A DNA stretch of 64,000 nt. It comes from Eupeodes corollae (lineage: Eukaryota; Arthropoda; Insecta; Diptera; Syrphidae). Under the pieces are notes generated by a model. That model was not told the DNA's origin. It was given only the letters and a program-made list of their open reading frames with translations, and did no database searches. Below, piece by piece: positions 23,331 to 35,405 of this stretch. The DNA is taken from positions 17,835,289 through 17,899,288 of the forward strand of contig NC_079147.1 in the NCBI RefSeq assembly GCF_945859685.1, read 5' to 3'. The position numbers and the translations under genes were made by a program. Each line of letters starts with the position of its first letter. Within the stretch, counting starts at the first letter, position 1.

Positions 23331-23399
23331 AAAGTTTAGAGTCTGTTTATAGCGAACTCTCCTTGGCATTAGACTTTCTTATAAATTTTTCCAGCTCTG

Positions 23400-24450
23400 A
23401 CACCAATATTTAATTTCTAGGTGTTTTTAATTTAAAAAACATTGACTTCCATCTGAATCCTGCTTTAAAGCCTCTCTCTCTTCTCTCTTCTTCACAATTG
23501 GAACTATCTTGTCTCGATAAAATCTTTCTTACTGATTTCCAGCAAACAACCTTTATTAAGAATTTCAAAATCAAATTCTTGATTTAGTATTTTCTTTTGA
23601 CGCTATTAGTACTCTTTTTCTAAAATCTAGATCAAGTATTTCTAATATTGATAAATATCACACCTCCCCCCTTCCCTTGTACATTTTTATTTACTTAAGT
23701 AATCAGCTTACTGGACACAGTAATTCCTTTTATTGCTTATATGATTTTGATTTTAGAAGAGCTTATTTCCAGTTATTGTTTGAAGATTTCTGGAATTGCC
23801 GATAAATTAGAATTTCTCTTTAATAATTGTTTGCAAAAAAATCTACCTTTAAAGAAATCAAGAAATCCAAAAATTTACCACCTTTGGTATGTTAAAAATT
23901 TGCGTTTACTGCGTAACAAAAGAAATAAGGCATGAAAAACTCACCTCAGAAATTTGTCCCCAATCAACTTCTCTTTTTATGTTGAACTTTTAAACGAATT
24001 TAAAACCCCTTTTAATTTTTTATATTCTAGTTACCTATGTTACTGACATGGGCAACTCTTTAAAAGAGAATCCTAAATAAATTTGGAAACTTGATATCTG
24101 TAACGCTTTCGCAACAAATTTCCGTGAGGCATTTGTAAATAGCCCGGAAGCAGTTGATGAAGTATATTTTCATTATCTTCACTCATTTTCGCAATCCACC
24201 TGTAGCAAAGGGCACAGACCTTGATCCTTTACCCGTTTTGAATTGTGACTGTTAATCCGGTCCCGATGGTATTCCCCCGATAGTATTAAAAAACTGTAGT
24301 AATACTTAAGCTGAACCCCTTACGTTCATATTCAAGCTTTGCTTGAAAGAAGTCATTTCTAACACCAATTTTCAAGAAAGGTAACAAGTCGGGTATACGC
24401 AACTACAAGCCCATTGCAAAGCTTGCTTGTATTCCTAAATTGTTTTAAGA
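23400..24450 (+). mobile_element. Highly degraded LINE RT relic
   Basis: Plus-strand fragments in shifting frames: HLWYVKNLRLLRNKRNKA near 23880-23935, CGPDGIPP near 24255 and IFKKGNKSGIRNYKPIAKLA near 24370-24430, the fingers region of a jockey/CR1-type RT. Many stops; no usable frame. Confidence 0.6.
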
Positions 24451-24512
24451 AGTTAGTAGGTAGACGAAGTCCTTGATTACCTCAAAGTTACGTCTGTCGA
24501 AATAATTGGGAA
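24446..24512 (-). mobile_element. Small RTE-like scrap
   Basis: The minus strand reads RRNFEVIKDFVYL, matching the YNFEVVKDFVYLGTA block of the RTE-like elements at 39-2400 and 38326-40124. Confidence 0.45.
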
Positions 24513-24672
24513 ACTTGAAAGTTGAATAATTACCAAATATGTGCGATCGTTCAACTAATTTTCAATCAGTAAATATTGTTTCACAAATTGAATACTGATA
24601 CATAAATATACATTCATTAGTTTATTTCTAATATTAGTCATTAACATTAAATAAAACAAATACCTACAACAT

Positions 24673-26389
24673 TTATTGATCTATTTGTTCAAATTCCACA
24701 AACAAATCACCACCTAAACCAAGAAGAAATGAAGTCGGATCAATCGTTTTAGCAGAATGTTCGCTTTTCTTTAAATTAAAATTTTTAATAATTTCAAAAA
24801 TTCCAGTTTTCGCTTCCAAAAGTCCTAATCTCATTCCTAAAATTAAAACAAATAATTTTACATCCTGTTGCCAAGTTATGTATATATGTGTTATACATAC
24901 CAGCACAAATCCTTGGTCCATCACCAAAAGGAAAGAAATGCCCTTTCTGGTTGAGTTCCTTTGCTCGACCATTATCAAAACGTTCTGGAATGTATTCCTC
25001 TGGCTTGGGGTAAATATCCGGATCATTATGGATGGCATAAGTTGGAACATAGATAATCATTCCTGGTTTGATCTTAACCTTGTGGTTTTCTCTATTTTCC
25101 AAATATGTTTCCTCAGTGCATCTTCTTGAGGTGACCGAAATAACAGTAATGATTCGAATTGTTTCTTCAAATAAAAACAACTTACATTCGATCATTAAGT
25201 TAAATTAAGAAGAAAGATACTCACCACTGATGCATTGATCCAAATATGGTAGTTCCGACAAAGTATCGAAACTAATAAGACCGTTTTCATCTACATTAGC
25301 CATGATTTCTTCTCTTAACTTTTTCTGGGCATTCTGGTTATCAGCCAACTAATTCAGACACAAAAACTTCTATTTACTCTTTCATATTTTTTAAAAGCTG
25401 ATTTACTTACAAAAAACAAAGTATGAGCAATAATAGAACCCGTTGTCTCGAAAGCATCCAATAAAACAGTCAAACTGTGTCCGACAGTATCGAAATGACT
25501 TATACCTTTCTTCTCCTGCAGCTGAATCATATAGTTGAGGAAATCCGCACGATCGTTCTTATTATTAAGACGCATTGCAAGAGCATCTTTTTGAACTTGT
25601 GAGAAGAAATTATCAGTTCCTTCGGGATAAAATCGTGAGGTCAACATTTTTGCAACAAAACGTGGCAACAGTCCCGATAGGTAGTAGAATCCAATTTGCA
25701 TAAACGAATCATTTAGCAGCTTTCTGGACATTTCTAACATTTGATTGGGTGCTTCGTTGGTATTCAGAGCATCAGCATTAATGCCCCAAACAAAGTCTCC
25801 AACAATTTCAGTGGTATATCTGTAACAGAGCTGTACCGAAACAAAAAAGAAAGTTTTCAGAATAAAGTGCTTCACGGAAGAACAATTTAAATTCACATTT
25901 TTAACTTCAATCTTTTTGCCTGATTTCTGAGTTGTCTCCTTCACATAGCTGACAAGCTTCTTGCTGATTTCCAACACAATCGGATATGCAAGTTTGATCT
26001 GAAAAAAAAATTAGATCATCTATCACTTGCTTAAGTTAAGTTTTAAGCTTTATTTTTTTGTTTTAAACAAACCCTGCTTGGACTTAATCCCGCTACAAAT
26101 TCACTCCTGATTTGCTTCCACTTTGAACCAGAGGTCATAAATGGATTCCGTGATGCGACTTCTTCCTTATCCGGACTGGCCTAGAAGAAAAAAAGAAATG
26201 AGATTATGATTTCATTAAACTTAACTTGGAAATCAAAAGTGTTTTACCCATAAAGACGGTTCATTGTCATGGAATGCTTTGAAATTGGTAACCATAATTT
26301 CTCGAGCAAGACTTGGATCTATTACCAGAATGTAAGGGTTTCTTGTCATGTATATTCCAATGAATCTTTCACTAGTCTTCTTGTATTTT
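24673..26389 (-). CDS. CYP28-like: Cytochrome P450, CYP28-like, gene C, exons 2-8 only
   Basis: Exons (minus): 26389-26248, 26180-26073, 25998-25897, 25830-25411, 25348-25225, 25164-24901, 24836-24673. Lengths equal those of A and B, all splice sites are GT-AG, and no stop occurs. Heme loop FPFGDGPRICAG, PERF, ExxR (ETIR) and helix I (DAFETTGS) are present. In helix I the first glycine of the usual motif is alanine. The protein is clearly more diverged from A and B than they are from each other. The 194-nt exon with start codon and membrane anchor is not seen between 26390 and 35405, although an intron-1-like block survives near 29735-29830. Either exon 1 is lost or decayed and C is a pseudogene, or it lies in the gap or has diverged beyond my recognition. 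Confidence 0.8.
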
Positions 26390-26640
26390 CTAAGGAAAGA
26401 AAATAATTTTATCAATTTCAATGTATCAACAATTTTCGTAAAAAATACTATTTAAAATGTTTGCTAATAACACAAAAAAATGGTGTTCGCCACTACTTTT
26501 TATTATCAAGATATGTGTGTACAAAAATTGGGCTTTATTTTAACGATAACACTGGTCAACACGACTTTTTGCAGTTTGTCCAAATATATATTTCGGTATC
26601 CCTAATGTTCATGTCGTAACAGAAAAATAATAAAAATCTT
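26390..26640 (-). other. Start of gene C intron 1, unremarkable
   Basis: AT-rich sequence upstream of exon 2 with no homology seen to the intron 1 of genes A or B. Confidence 0.35.
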
Positions 26641-26650
26641 CCACAATGAG

Positions 26651-26945
26651 ATGTCCGAAAAAATGGATGGTCTAAAGGTACCCACAATGGCATTTTCTAA
26701 ACCTGTTATTTGGAGGGAACAAAAAAATCACGTAACTGACTGTTATTTCTGTCTGAATATACTGAGGGGATGTTCGTTCAAGACAAGAGATAAAATTGTG
26801 TATCCTGATATAGAATCCGTAACAAAACCTCTTCCTCACAGTGAAAAGTGGCCACCACCGCAACCTCCATCTGTAAGCGAGATAGAATCAGATTGATCAA
26901 CTTAGACCACCATTTACGGCAAGAAGAACTAAATGATTTGGTCAG
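26651..26945 (+). pseudogene. Fragment of a conserved repetitive ORF with a CYFC motif
   Basis: An 81-codon frame reads PTMAFSKPVIWREQKNHVTD, then CYFCLN, VYPDIESVTKPLPHSEKWP and, in the continuation, LRQEELNDLVR. I recall similar WRE/DCYFC proteins of unknown function scattered in many arthropod genomes, often as repeated copies. It stops at 26894 and lacks both ends. Probably a transposon-associated relic rather than a host gene. Confidence 0.45.
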
Positions 26946-26979
26946 AAAAAACGAAAATTCTAGTAGTGCGACTAAAAAA

Positions 26980-29590
26980 AATTTCTATGCTTTACTGAGC
27001 GTCCGAAATTGGGCTGAAGGGTAAACTAAAGGGAATTCCTACAAAAACGGGTATTACTGTTAAATTGTTTGAACAGAGAAATGCCGCTGGCTATTTCACT
27101 AGAACATTGTTTATGAAATTAGCGATAAGATAATGACAGACATGAAACCTTACGGCGGTGCTCAAAAGATACAAAAGTTTCAGTTAACATAACCCTTTCT
27201 TGAATTCTGTCCAAGAGACTACAGTGTGTTATTGGAGCACCTGCCCAGATATGGGAATTGTACTCGAGTTGTACGAATATAAGCTTTATAGATTGTAGCC
27301 AGATCAGAACAACTTCTTGCATCTTCGCTTCGGAGAAAACCTAAACACTTAGCAGCATTTTTGGTGGTGTTAAATATGTGATCACTGCACAACAAGTGGT
27401 TGTAAAGCACAACATAAGACTGAAAGCTGTCCAGTCTCCTCGATGCAAGTACGACTCATGGATAGTGCCATTGGGGGAGGGTTACGTTTTTGTGAAATAA
27501 GACAGCATTGAGTTTTCGAAGCATTAAATTCTAAACGGTTTTTTATTCCACATTGGACAATGCTGTCAAGATCAAAATGTAATGACCTTATCATACGCTG
27601 CCGTTAGTAGTCCACACCCGAAGCACAAGGATAAGATCTAAAAACGAATATGAGAAGCTGAGGGTACTGTCATCAGCTAAACAATTTAGTGGGTTAGAAG
27701 TTTCAGACAAAAGATCATTATAAAAATAAGGAAAAGTGTCGGAGACAAAACGGAGCCCTGGGGCACACCAGCGTTTATTTTGTGGATATCAGATTTGAGT
27801 CCGTCCAATACTACTTGAATTGAATGGTCCGAAAAGTAATTTCTAACCCAACGAAGAAGCGATTCATCAATACCAAATGCACGCATTTTCGATAAGAGAG
27901 CCTGATGCCAAACCCTATCAAATGCTTCTGAAATATCAAGTGCAATAATCTTACTTTCTTCAAAACGATGTAAAGATTTGTTTCACTGTTCGGTGAGATG
28001 AACCATGAGATCGCCAGTGGACCTATTGCAACGAAAGCCATTTTGCCGGGCATTAAGAAGCTTCCGTTCTTCAAGATATTTCTTAAGCTGATAATTAATC
28101 AGCGTTTCCATGACCTTGGAAAGAAGGGACGTGAGTGCAATTGGACGATAGTAAGATAATGAGGAGGATTCGCCTTTTTTAGGGGGCAGGCTGGACAAAT
28201 GCAGTTTTCCACCCATTCGGGAAGAGACCTGTATAATAGGACAGATCGAAAAGCTTACGCAGTGGTTTTGCCAGCGATGCAGAATACCTCTTCAGAAGAA
28301 TAGCGAGGATACTATCCGGGCCAGCGGATTTGTGAATATCAAGATTTGTAAGTGCTCTAGTAACTGAACGTCCCATAGAATTGTTTGCGCTTTCAAGTAT
28401 AGGCGAATATCGAATTAAGAGCAAACTGTACTGTAGACGTAGTATTACGCACATTTTTACAAATGACCAGACATTTTTACTACCTTTCGGACATTGTAGT
28501 ATTTTTTGCCGCAATTTCTGGTCATGCAAAAAATTTAGTGTCGTATATGTCCAGGTCTTTCTAGCTTGTTTGAACTTATTCCGGTTTTCCTCAGTTGGGC
28601 TGGCTTTGTAATTCCGGAAACTTACGTTTTTGATCCGAATAACCTCTTTGCAGCTCGAATCAAACCATGAATTTTCTCTGGATTTGAAAGATTTTACCCT
28701 ATTCGGGATGAAATTTCTTATTCCACAAAGAATCAAGTTTGTAATCATATTTGCACTGGAATCCACGACCAGCTAAAGTTCTTGAAGAATTCATTGAGAC
28801 CGTCCCAGTTGGTTTTCTCATATTGCCAAACGGTTCTCGTAGGGGTTTTAACTTTAACTGGCGTTTTTTTGGCATGAGTAATTTGCAGATATGCCACAAT
28901 GGTCTGATGTGCCTAGAGGCGATAATACACTGACAGTATATTTTTTAGGATCAGAGGCAAGAAACAAGTCTAGAGTGTTGGCGGATTAACCTACAACGTC
29001 AGGAATCTGAGTTGGCTCGTCAACTAACTGGGTCTGGTGGTTTAACTCAGCGAAAATATTGACATACCTTCCTTTGCTTCTTGTCTGACCAGAATAACGC
29101 AGCCACGAAGGATTGTGAACATTAAAATCGCCCGTAACAACGCCCTCACTGTGCGGAAAATGGGATACAATTCTTTGGATAGAGTCGGACAATGCATCGA
29201 ATTCGTTTGAATTCGAATTACTTTCCAAACTTGGGCTGCGATGAACAGTTAATTATTAAAATTTGTATTAATACATTGGCTATACTGTGGCAGAAGCTGG
29301 TAGGAAACATCATTACGGACGTAAACGGCTAGACCATGGTGAGGAAAGAATAATGGTTCTAAGCTATAATCATGAAGGTTAAACTGCGCGTGATCAGTGT
29401 TTTCGCCAACCTGGGTTTCACTTAGTGCCAAAACAGCTGGCCTGTTTAAAACAGTATGGACGTATACAGAACAAAGATTTTTGCTTAGCCCTCGAATGTT
29501 GCTATATTCGACACAAAACTTACCAGCCATCACAAAGAGAAAAACAAACAAAAAAAACCAATGCAAGACAGTTAGTCCTTGCTTCAAAAT
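26980..29590 (-). mobile_element. CR1/jockey-type LINE, longest copy, with endonuclease
   Basis: Minus-strand order: endonuclease N-terminus (YSNIRGLSKNL, LALSETQVGEN in 29249-29587), endonuclease GDFNVHNPSWL (28986-29228), then RT N-terminus (28179-28766: NKFKQARKTWTY, KSAGPDSILAILLKR), fingers (YRPIALTSLLSKVMETLINY), palm (NAGVPQGSVLSP 27686-27886) and the C-terminal region near 27000-27320 (HRRKVSCL). Frames break repeatedly, so it is inactive. The only copy in the window with the endonuclease half. It probably sits in gene C intron 1. Confidence 0.8.
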
Positions 29591-29719
29591 AGTCTAGTTT
29601 TTCATGAAAAAATTATAGTCTAAATCCTGAATGGTTAGAACGTGATGTGCCCGACGTTTATTTTCAAGCCACACAAGAAACAAAAAACTCGTAATTTTAA
29701 AAGTGAAGTTTCCAAAGCG

Positions 29720-29840
29720 TGTTTCTCAAAAAGGTGATAACAATTGACCACCGAGAAGTTGTGATTTAATATTTTAATACTTTTTTCTTTGAGACTACGT
29801 TAAAGATTAGCCACATGCCAATATTTCACAATCAATACAA
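29720..29840 (-). other. P450 intron-1 homologous block (gene C)
   Basis: GATAACAATTGACCACC, then TGTGATTTAATA and TTTTTTCTTTGAGACTAC, match the blocks at 7245-7345 and 19500-19580 inside introns 1 of genes A and B. This places the lost or hidden exon 1 of gene C upstream, at about 30.2-30.6 kb by analogy, but no such exon is visible there. Confidence 0.5.
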
Positions 29841-31461
29841 GGCATTAAAGGTATGGGATTTGTTAAGTTATCAAAGACCTACATCCCCAAATGTCTCAAT
29901 TTGTCATGAAAAATGTAATTTCGTGGCTGCCATTTGCCTGATACTTTTTAAACTGATTATTTTATAACTTTTTCTTTAGAATAAAATAAACGTTAATGCA
30001 TTTCTCTTTAAAAATGTCCGTGTTTTAATAATATCAAAATGAAACGTTTTATTGCAAAAAAAATCGTTGAATATGCAAATTATAGCTAACGAGATTTGAG
30101 AAGCTTTGTTAAAATTCTTTTTCGTTTGTTAATTAATCAAAAATATAAAATTATACTTGATTAAATAAACTACCAAACGTCATCACAACTATTCAATTTT
30201 GTATTACGTAACTATCTTATCAACATAATAAAATGTATGAATACCTAATTTTTCGATTCTGATCCTTGACACCTGCTTTCGGTGAAATTTTTTTTTTTTT
30301 TTTTTGAGGTAAAGCAAAGATTTTTACAAACGCAATATAAATAAAGAACTCATAAATCATTATCATATTAAAAAAAAATGGTTGGAGATATGCACCTATA
30401 AACTTTTAAATAGACAAAATATTGACGCAGTCGAAATAGACAAAACATAGTTTAATAAAAAAATAAGAAAGTAAACAAAATACAATTTCTTTTTTAAGTG
30501 GAAATCATCTCTTATCAAAGTAAGTATTTAATGTAGAAATTTCAAAATTAAATAAAAGTGAAAAATGGATACCTTCAAAATGTAACATTAAGATACATAA
30601 TCATGAATCAGGTAAAATCTTCAAATAATAATACAAGAGAAAATGAATTTCTGTTTCTTCAATCTCATTTCCGGCAACATTCTATTCGATCAGTCCAATC
30701 TTTACTTATACTTTTCCAGTAAATATGGCAGGATGGCGATAATGGTGGCTTGAATATTGGCTACTTCAGAAGTTACTGATGGTTTTCCTGGCATACGAAT
30801 GACTTGGAATAGTTTCATTATAAGAAATCGAGCTAATATGACCACTTCTGGGAATTAAGTTGTCGCCAAAATGATTTTGTAATCAATCTATGATTCTGAG
30901 AGCTACCACCGAATGGCAGCTTCTTTCTCAATTCGGAAGAAATACCGACCAAAGATACCTAAAGAGTGGTAAACCGGACGAAACAGTAAAATGTAATGAA
31001 TGTAAGGCTGATTTTTCTATTGCTGTAGATTGTCTTTGATCCATCAAATTTTCGTTCACTAAACACAATTCCTCGAAATGCGTTATGAAAAGTCGATAGC
31101 AGATTTATTTTTTCGAAATTTTCTTAAAATTGGAAATTTTGTTCTGGAGTCAAGCGATTCATTATAAATTAGAAAACTTAAGGAACTTATGATATGTATT
31201 TGTCAACATAATAAACTGTCAAACCATGAACAGCAACCGTCAAAACTTAGCATGCAGCTAAAAAAATATGCAGTAATATCATTTGCAGAAAAAGAACTGA
31301 AATTTTTGAGATTTGATAAAAAAAATACTCTTTCTGTTTGATGCAGTACTTCGAAAATTAATTATGGCCAAGCATTACACCTATATACATAGTTTGTTTA
31401 AACTCTTTCATCTAAGATTAGATAAAAGAAGTTTTTATCCCTTATTTTTTATCTTATATTT
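29841..31461. other. AT-rich stretch with one possible minus-strand exon
   Basis: No transposon protein recognised. On the minus strand 30854-30702 is a 50-codon frame ending in a stop, reading MKLFQVIRMPGKPSVTSE then IIAILPYLLEKYK, preceded by a plausible acceptor TTCCCAG. Another frame, VGISSELRKKLPFGG, lies just upstream near 30950 but in a different phase. I do not recognise either; they may be remnants of one gene or chance. A poly(T) tract lies near 30287-30305. Confidence 0.3.
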
Positions 31462-34440
31462 TCTCAGATAGCAAGGACACTATCAACTCACTGGACTCTG
31501 TCTCTACAAACTCTATAATAGTCTATAACTGCCGATCATATCATCAATACGAGAAATGCAACTGGGACGGTCTGAATAATTACTTCAGGATCTTTAATTG
31601 GTCAGTATGCTTCCTCGATAGTGACGTTGATGCCATCGCTGGGAATGAGAAGTTTTATCCTGAATAGGGTTGAAAGAATCAGACCTAAGGAAAGCGCATG
31701 GTTCGATGCGAACTATAAAGAGGTTATTAGGGTCAAGAAGGTAAGTTTCCGTTGTTTTAAGCCCAACCATTTGAGGAAAAACGGAATAAGTTCAAGCAAC
31801 CAGGAAGGCCTGCAACGCCCATATTTGACGCACCAAGTTTGCACATGACCAAAAATTATGGCAAAAAATACTACAATGTCCCACCAATTCAGTAAAAAAA
31901 ATATGAGGAATTCTTTCTCTTACTCGGTTTCTATGCTCGTTATCAATGACACTCCATTTGTTAGCTCTTAAAAGAAAGCAAAGGCAGTTCGCCGACAATT
32001 CAACGCTGCTAGTGAGTGTTATGACTTCGCCTGTACTTGACCGAGTAAGTGATTCTATGGGACAAATCTTTTTCACAGTCTTACTGTGGCAAGAGTTCTT
32101 AAAGATCTCAACATTTATAAATCCGCTGGTCCGGATAGTATACCGCCTATTGTTCTAAAAAGGTGTTCTTCAACGCTGGCAAAACCACTGCGTAAGCTTA
32201 TTCATCTGTCCTACTCCTAAGGTCTTTCTTTCGAATCCTTCAATACAAGTTGTATTGGATGGATTCAAGTCTGAAAACCACAAAATAAATGCTGGTGTGC
32301 CCCAGGGTTCTGTGCTACCTCCAACACTCTTTCTCATTTTTACTAATGATCTCCTGTCTGCAACTTCTAATCCAATACATTGTTTCGCTAACGATAGTAC
32401 TCTTAGATTTTCATATTCATTTTCAGAATCACATCCCTTCTTCGGATGTGGAACTGCAACGACAAAAAATGAGAAGCTCATGAAATTCCTACCTAAACAG
32501 CATTATACAATGCTGTCTTTTATCGTTAACGCGATATACCCCCTTGGCATTATCCATAGATGGCACTTGCATCGACGAGACTGAACATCTCGATATTCTC
32601 GGTATGTGTTTCAGCAACCACCTGTTGTGGAACGCTCACATACGCTATGTCCCCAAAAATGCAAAATGTTTGGGTTTTCTAAGGCGATGCAAGAAGTTTT
32701 TCTCCCCCTCTGATCTGGCTGCTATCTACAAGACTTATATACGTCCATAGCTTGAGTATAACTCCCATATCTGGGCTGGTTAGGTTAGGTTAGGTAAACG
32801 TGTCTGCGGATTTAGAATCCACGATCTTAGGCCAAAAGAAAAGGCCCATTGTGATACCGAATGAAACTATAGAATTACTTCTTACTAGTGGAACCATTTT
32901 GATCTTTTTATAAAGCCAAGAAGATATTTGATATTCTCTCAGCTAATTTACTGGGATTATCAAAAGAGTAGTCTCCCAGATAAAGTTTGCGTCTTAGTGA
33001 AAGAGCAGAGCAAGTGCATAGAAGGTAAGAGATTGTTTCCTCTTCTTCTTAGTCCATACAGCTAGTGAAGAAGTCATTTGAGGCTACACCAAGTCGTATT
33101 GCGTGTCTGCCTATAAGACAGTGTCCCGTAAGGACACCTATTATGGAGCTTATATGAAGTCTGCTTTGAGATAATAAGTCTTTAGAGCGCCTTAGGTCCA
33201 GTGAAGGCCATGCCTCCATAAGAGACGATCGACAATCGAGGGCAGTTTAACATTTGGTTGAGACACCGTCAAGAGATTTATTAGCAGCCTGACTGTCAGA
33301 AAAGATGCGGATATCAGAAGTTGATATTATCACGTTTTCTCTTAGCTAGGAGAGAACCTCTTTGATCGCTAAAATTTCCGTTTGGAAGACGGAAACAATG
33401 TTAGGGAGGCGGAATAAGATGCTTAGATTAAGCTTTTCTGAGTACACACCACTACCAACTTCCTCATTTGTCTTGGATCCATCTGTATAAAAATGAATAC
33501 TTTTGTTATCTAGGAGTTTTTTGTCTTCCCATTTATCTCTGGATGAAATGGATACCTGGAAGTTTTTTCCAAATAGGGGTTTAGGAATAGTGTAGTCTAT
33601 GTTCTTTGGTATAAAACCAAAAAGGTTTTAAATGATGAAGTGCCCCACATTGTTGTTGGTCTATTGAGATGAGACGTTGAGTCTTATAGCTATACTCGCT
33701 GCCACTTGTTTACTGGAGATATCGAGGTTTATCAGATGGAGGAGAGTGTCTGACGCTGCTGAGCGTGTGGTTCTCAATGCCCCGCTTATGCAGAGACATG
33801 CAGTGCGTTGGGCTCTGCTGAGTTTGTCGTAGTAAGTGACTTCCTCCAGTGCAGTCCACCATACTGCAACCCTGTACAGGTTCAATTACTGGGATCTTGT
33901 ATTTCCGTGTAAAAAGGACGAGGTCTGCTTTTTGAGGATTAATACCAAGTCCACATTGATCAGCCCATGTAGTGAGTATATTGTGTGCGTTTCGGAGGAG
34001 GTCTCTCAGTGTATTAGGATGTTCCCCTGTGACAGCGATAGCAACATCACCGGCATATGCAACCACTCTGTAGCCTTCCCTCTCAAGGGATATTAGTATA
34101 TCGTTAACCACTATGTTCCACAGGAGGGGGGACAAAAATCCCATAACTTAAAGTTGATGATCCTGTTTTTAGCATCAGATTAATCAACTCACAGATTGAG
34201 TATTCGAAGTTTAGGGTCGTCATAGCAGAATTGATAGCGGACCTGGGTTGGTGCTTCTGCAACTTACTTAAGCCTTAGAGAAATAGCCAGTTGCATTCCA
34301 CTCCTTAAACATTTCAACCGTAATACTCGAACTTCTAGGAATGCTCATCAATATACCCTTGAGCCCTACTTCGGTCGTACCGTCAAGTATAGAGATTCAT
34401 TCCTTAAGTTTAAAAAATAATATGGAGATGGCTCAACAGT
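31462..34440 (+). mobile_element. CR1/jockey-type LINE, interrupted by a nested LINE
   Basis: Plus-strand pieces: NCRSYHQYEKCNWDGLNNYF near 31530, RPKESAWFDANYKEVIRVKK near 31690, INAGVPQGSVLPPTLFLIF near 32290, the palm box FANDST where FADDST is expected (near 32390), and RRCKKFFSPSDLAAIYKTYI up to 32760. The element is split at 32779 and resumes at 34252, ending near 34440 (ASCIPLL-like, then FGRTVKYRDSFL). Internal deletions and frameshifts make it inactive. Confidence 0.75.
32780..34242 (-). mobile_element. Nested RNase H-bearing LINE, 5'-truncated, TTAGG-like tail
   Basis: Inserted into the LINE at 31462-34440 and flanked by a near-identical 9-bp duplication: CTGGGCTGG at 32771-32779 and CTGGGTTGG at 34243-34251. 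The minus strand reads RT palm (MGFLSPLLWNIVVNDILISL; the YADD box is YAGD, inactivating), a C-terminal region, then an RNase H domain near 33290-33490 (FYTDGSKTNEEVGSGVYSEK, QTEILAIKE, RIFSDSQ). The RNase H argues for the I-group of LINEs. The 3' tail at 32780-32795 is TTAGGTTAGGTTAGG on the plus strand. Confidence 0.75.
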
Positions 34441-35405
34441 TTAACATTCGTTTTGAGGTCGAGCCATAAAGACATTCCAGAAAATTTTAAGACAGATGAA
34501 CTCGGCAGAAATGGTTCAATACAACCCATACTACTACGTTTGAATAATGGTAGCATACCAATCGCTACACCTCTTCTGTAAATGCACTGCTCTAGCTCAA
34601 AAACTTAAGGCCAACCTATGAGACTTATTCTCTAACGATCTTAACTACATTAATTACATTAACGTCAGCCCCAATGTATCGTGATATCACAATTGTTCAA
34701 AAACTAGTATAATTGTATTCTACTCCATCCACTGTAACCTAACCTAAGGTGGACCAGTGGCCCATTTCACTAAAATACAAATGTTAACCACAATTTCGCT
34801 CTTGTAAAATACAGCTACAAACTTTTGCATAACCTCACCAGCTGCAAGTTCTTGTTTCACAAGCTTTTGATGAGAACAAGAAAATATTCTAGACCAGAAG
34901 TATTGGAATTCATTGCACCGGGATTAAGAATTACTTGTGATATAATTTTATTACAATATTGTTGAATTTATTACGGAAATGATCAATTTAATAAATAACA
35001 TTTTCTTAAAATTAACTGAAAAACAACGTTTGATAAAACTATGAACAATAAAACAAATAATTGTTTTATTACTTTCACTATTTATATACAATTTTATAAA
35101 AATCTGTTGTAAAGAAGGTTTACATCGATGCATTTTCATGTAAACCTCGTAGCTACAAAACCAACATATCTAAAGTTTGTAAGACGACAGAAGCATTCTG
35201 TCATGGTTATCTTGAAATCACGTTATTTAATAAACAAAGAGACTAATATTAGAAATATTTAAAAAAAAAAAACAACTAATTTTACTTATAAATACACATT
35301 TAAGTATAATATCATTCATTGCGTTGTTTTAAAGTGGATAGCTCTATCATTCACACCTGTCAAACTCAGCTGTCATTTGAAATGTCACAACATTAGTTGA
35401 ATGTT
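34441..35405. other. AT-rich spacer before the gap; small hairpin
   Basis: No gene seen. CCTAACCTAAGG near 34737 echoes the nested LINE tail. A 9-bp perfect inverted repeat, GGTTTACAT at 35117-35125 and ATGTAAACC at 35138-35146, could form a hairpin with a 12-nt loop. Confidence 0.4.

Noticed and set aside
32779..32795. Telomere repeat
   Set aside because: Only three TTAGG units, at the 3' tail of a nested LINE in the interior of a gene cluster; not a telomere.
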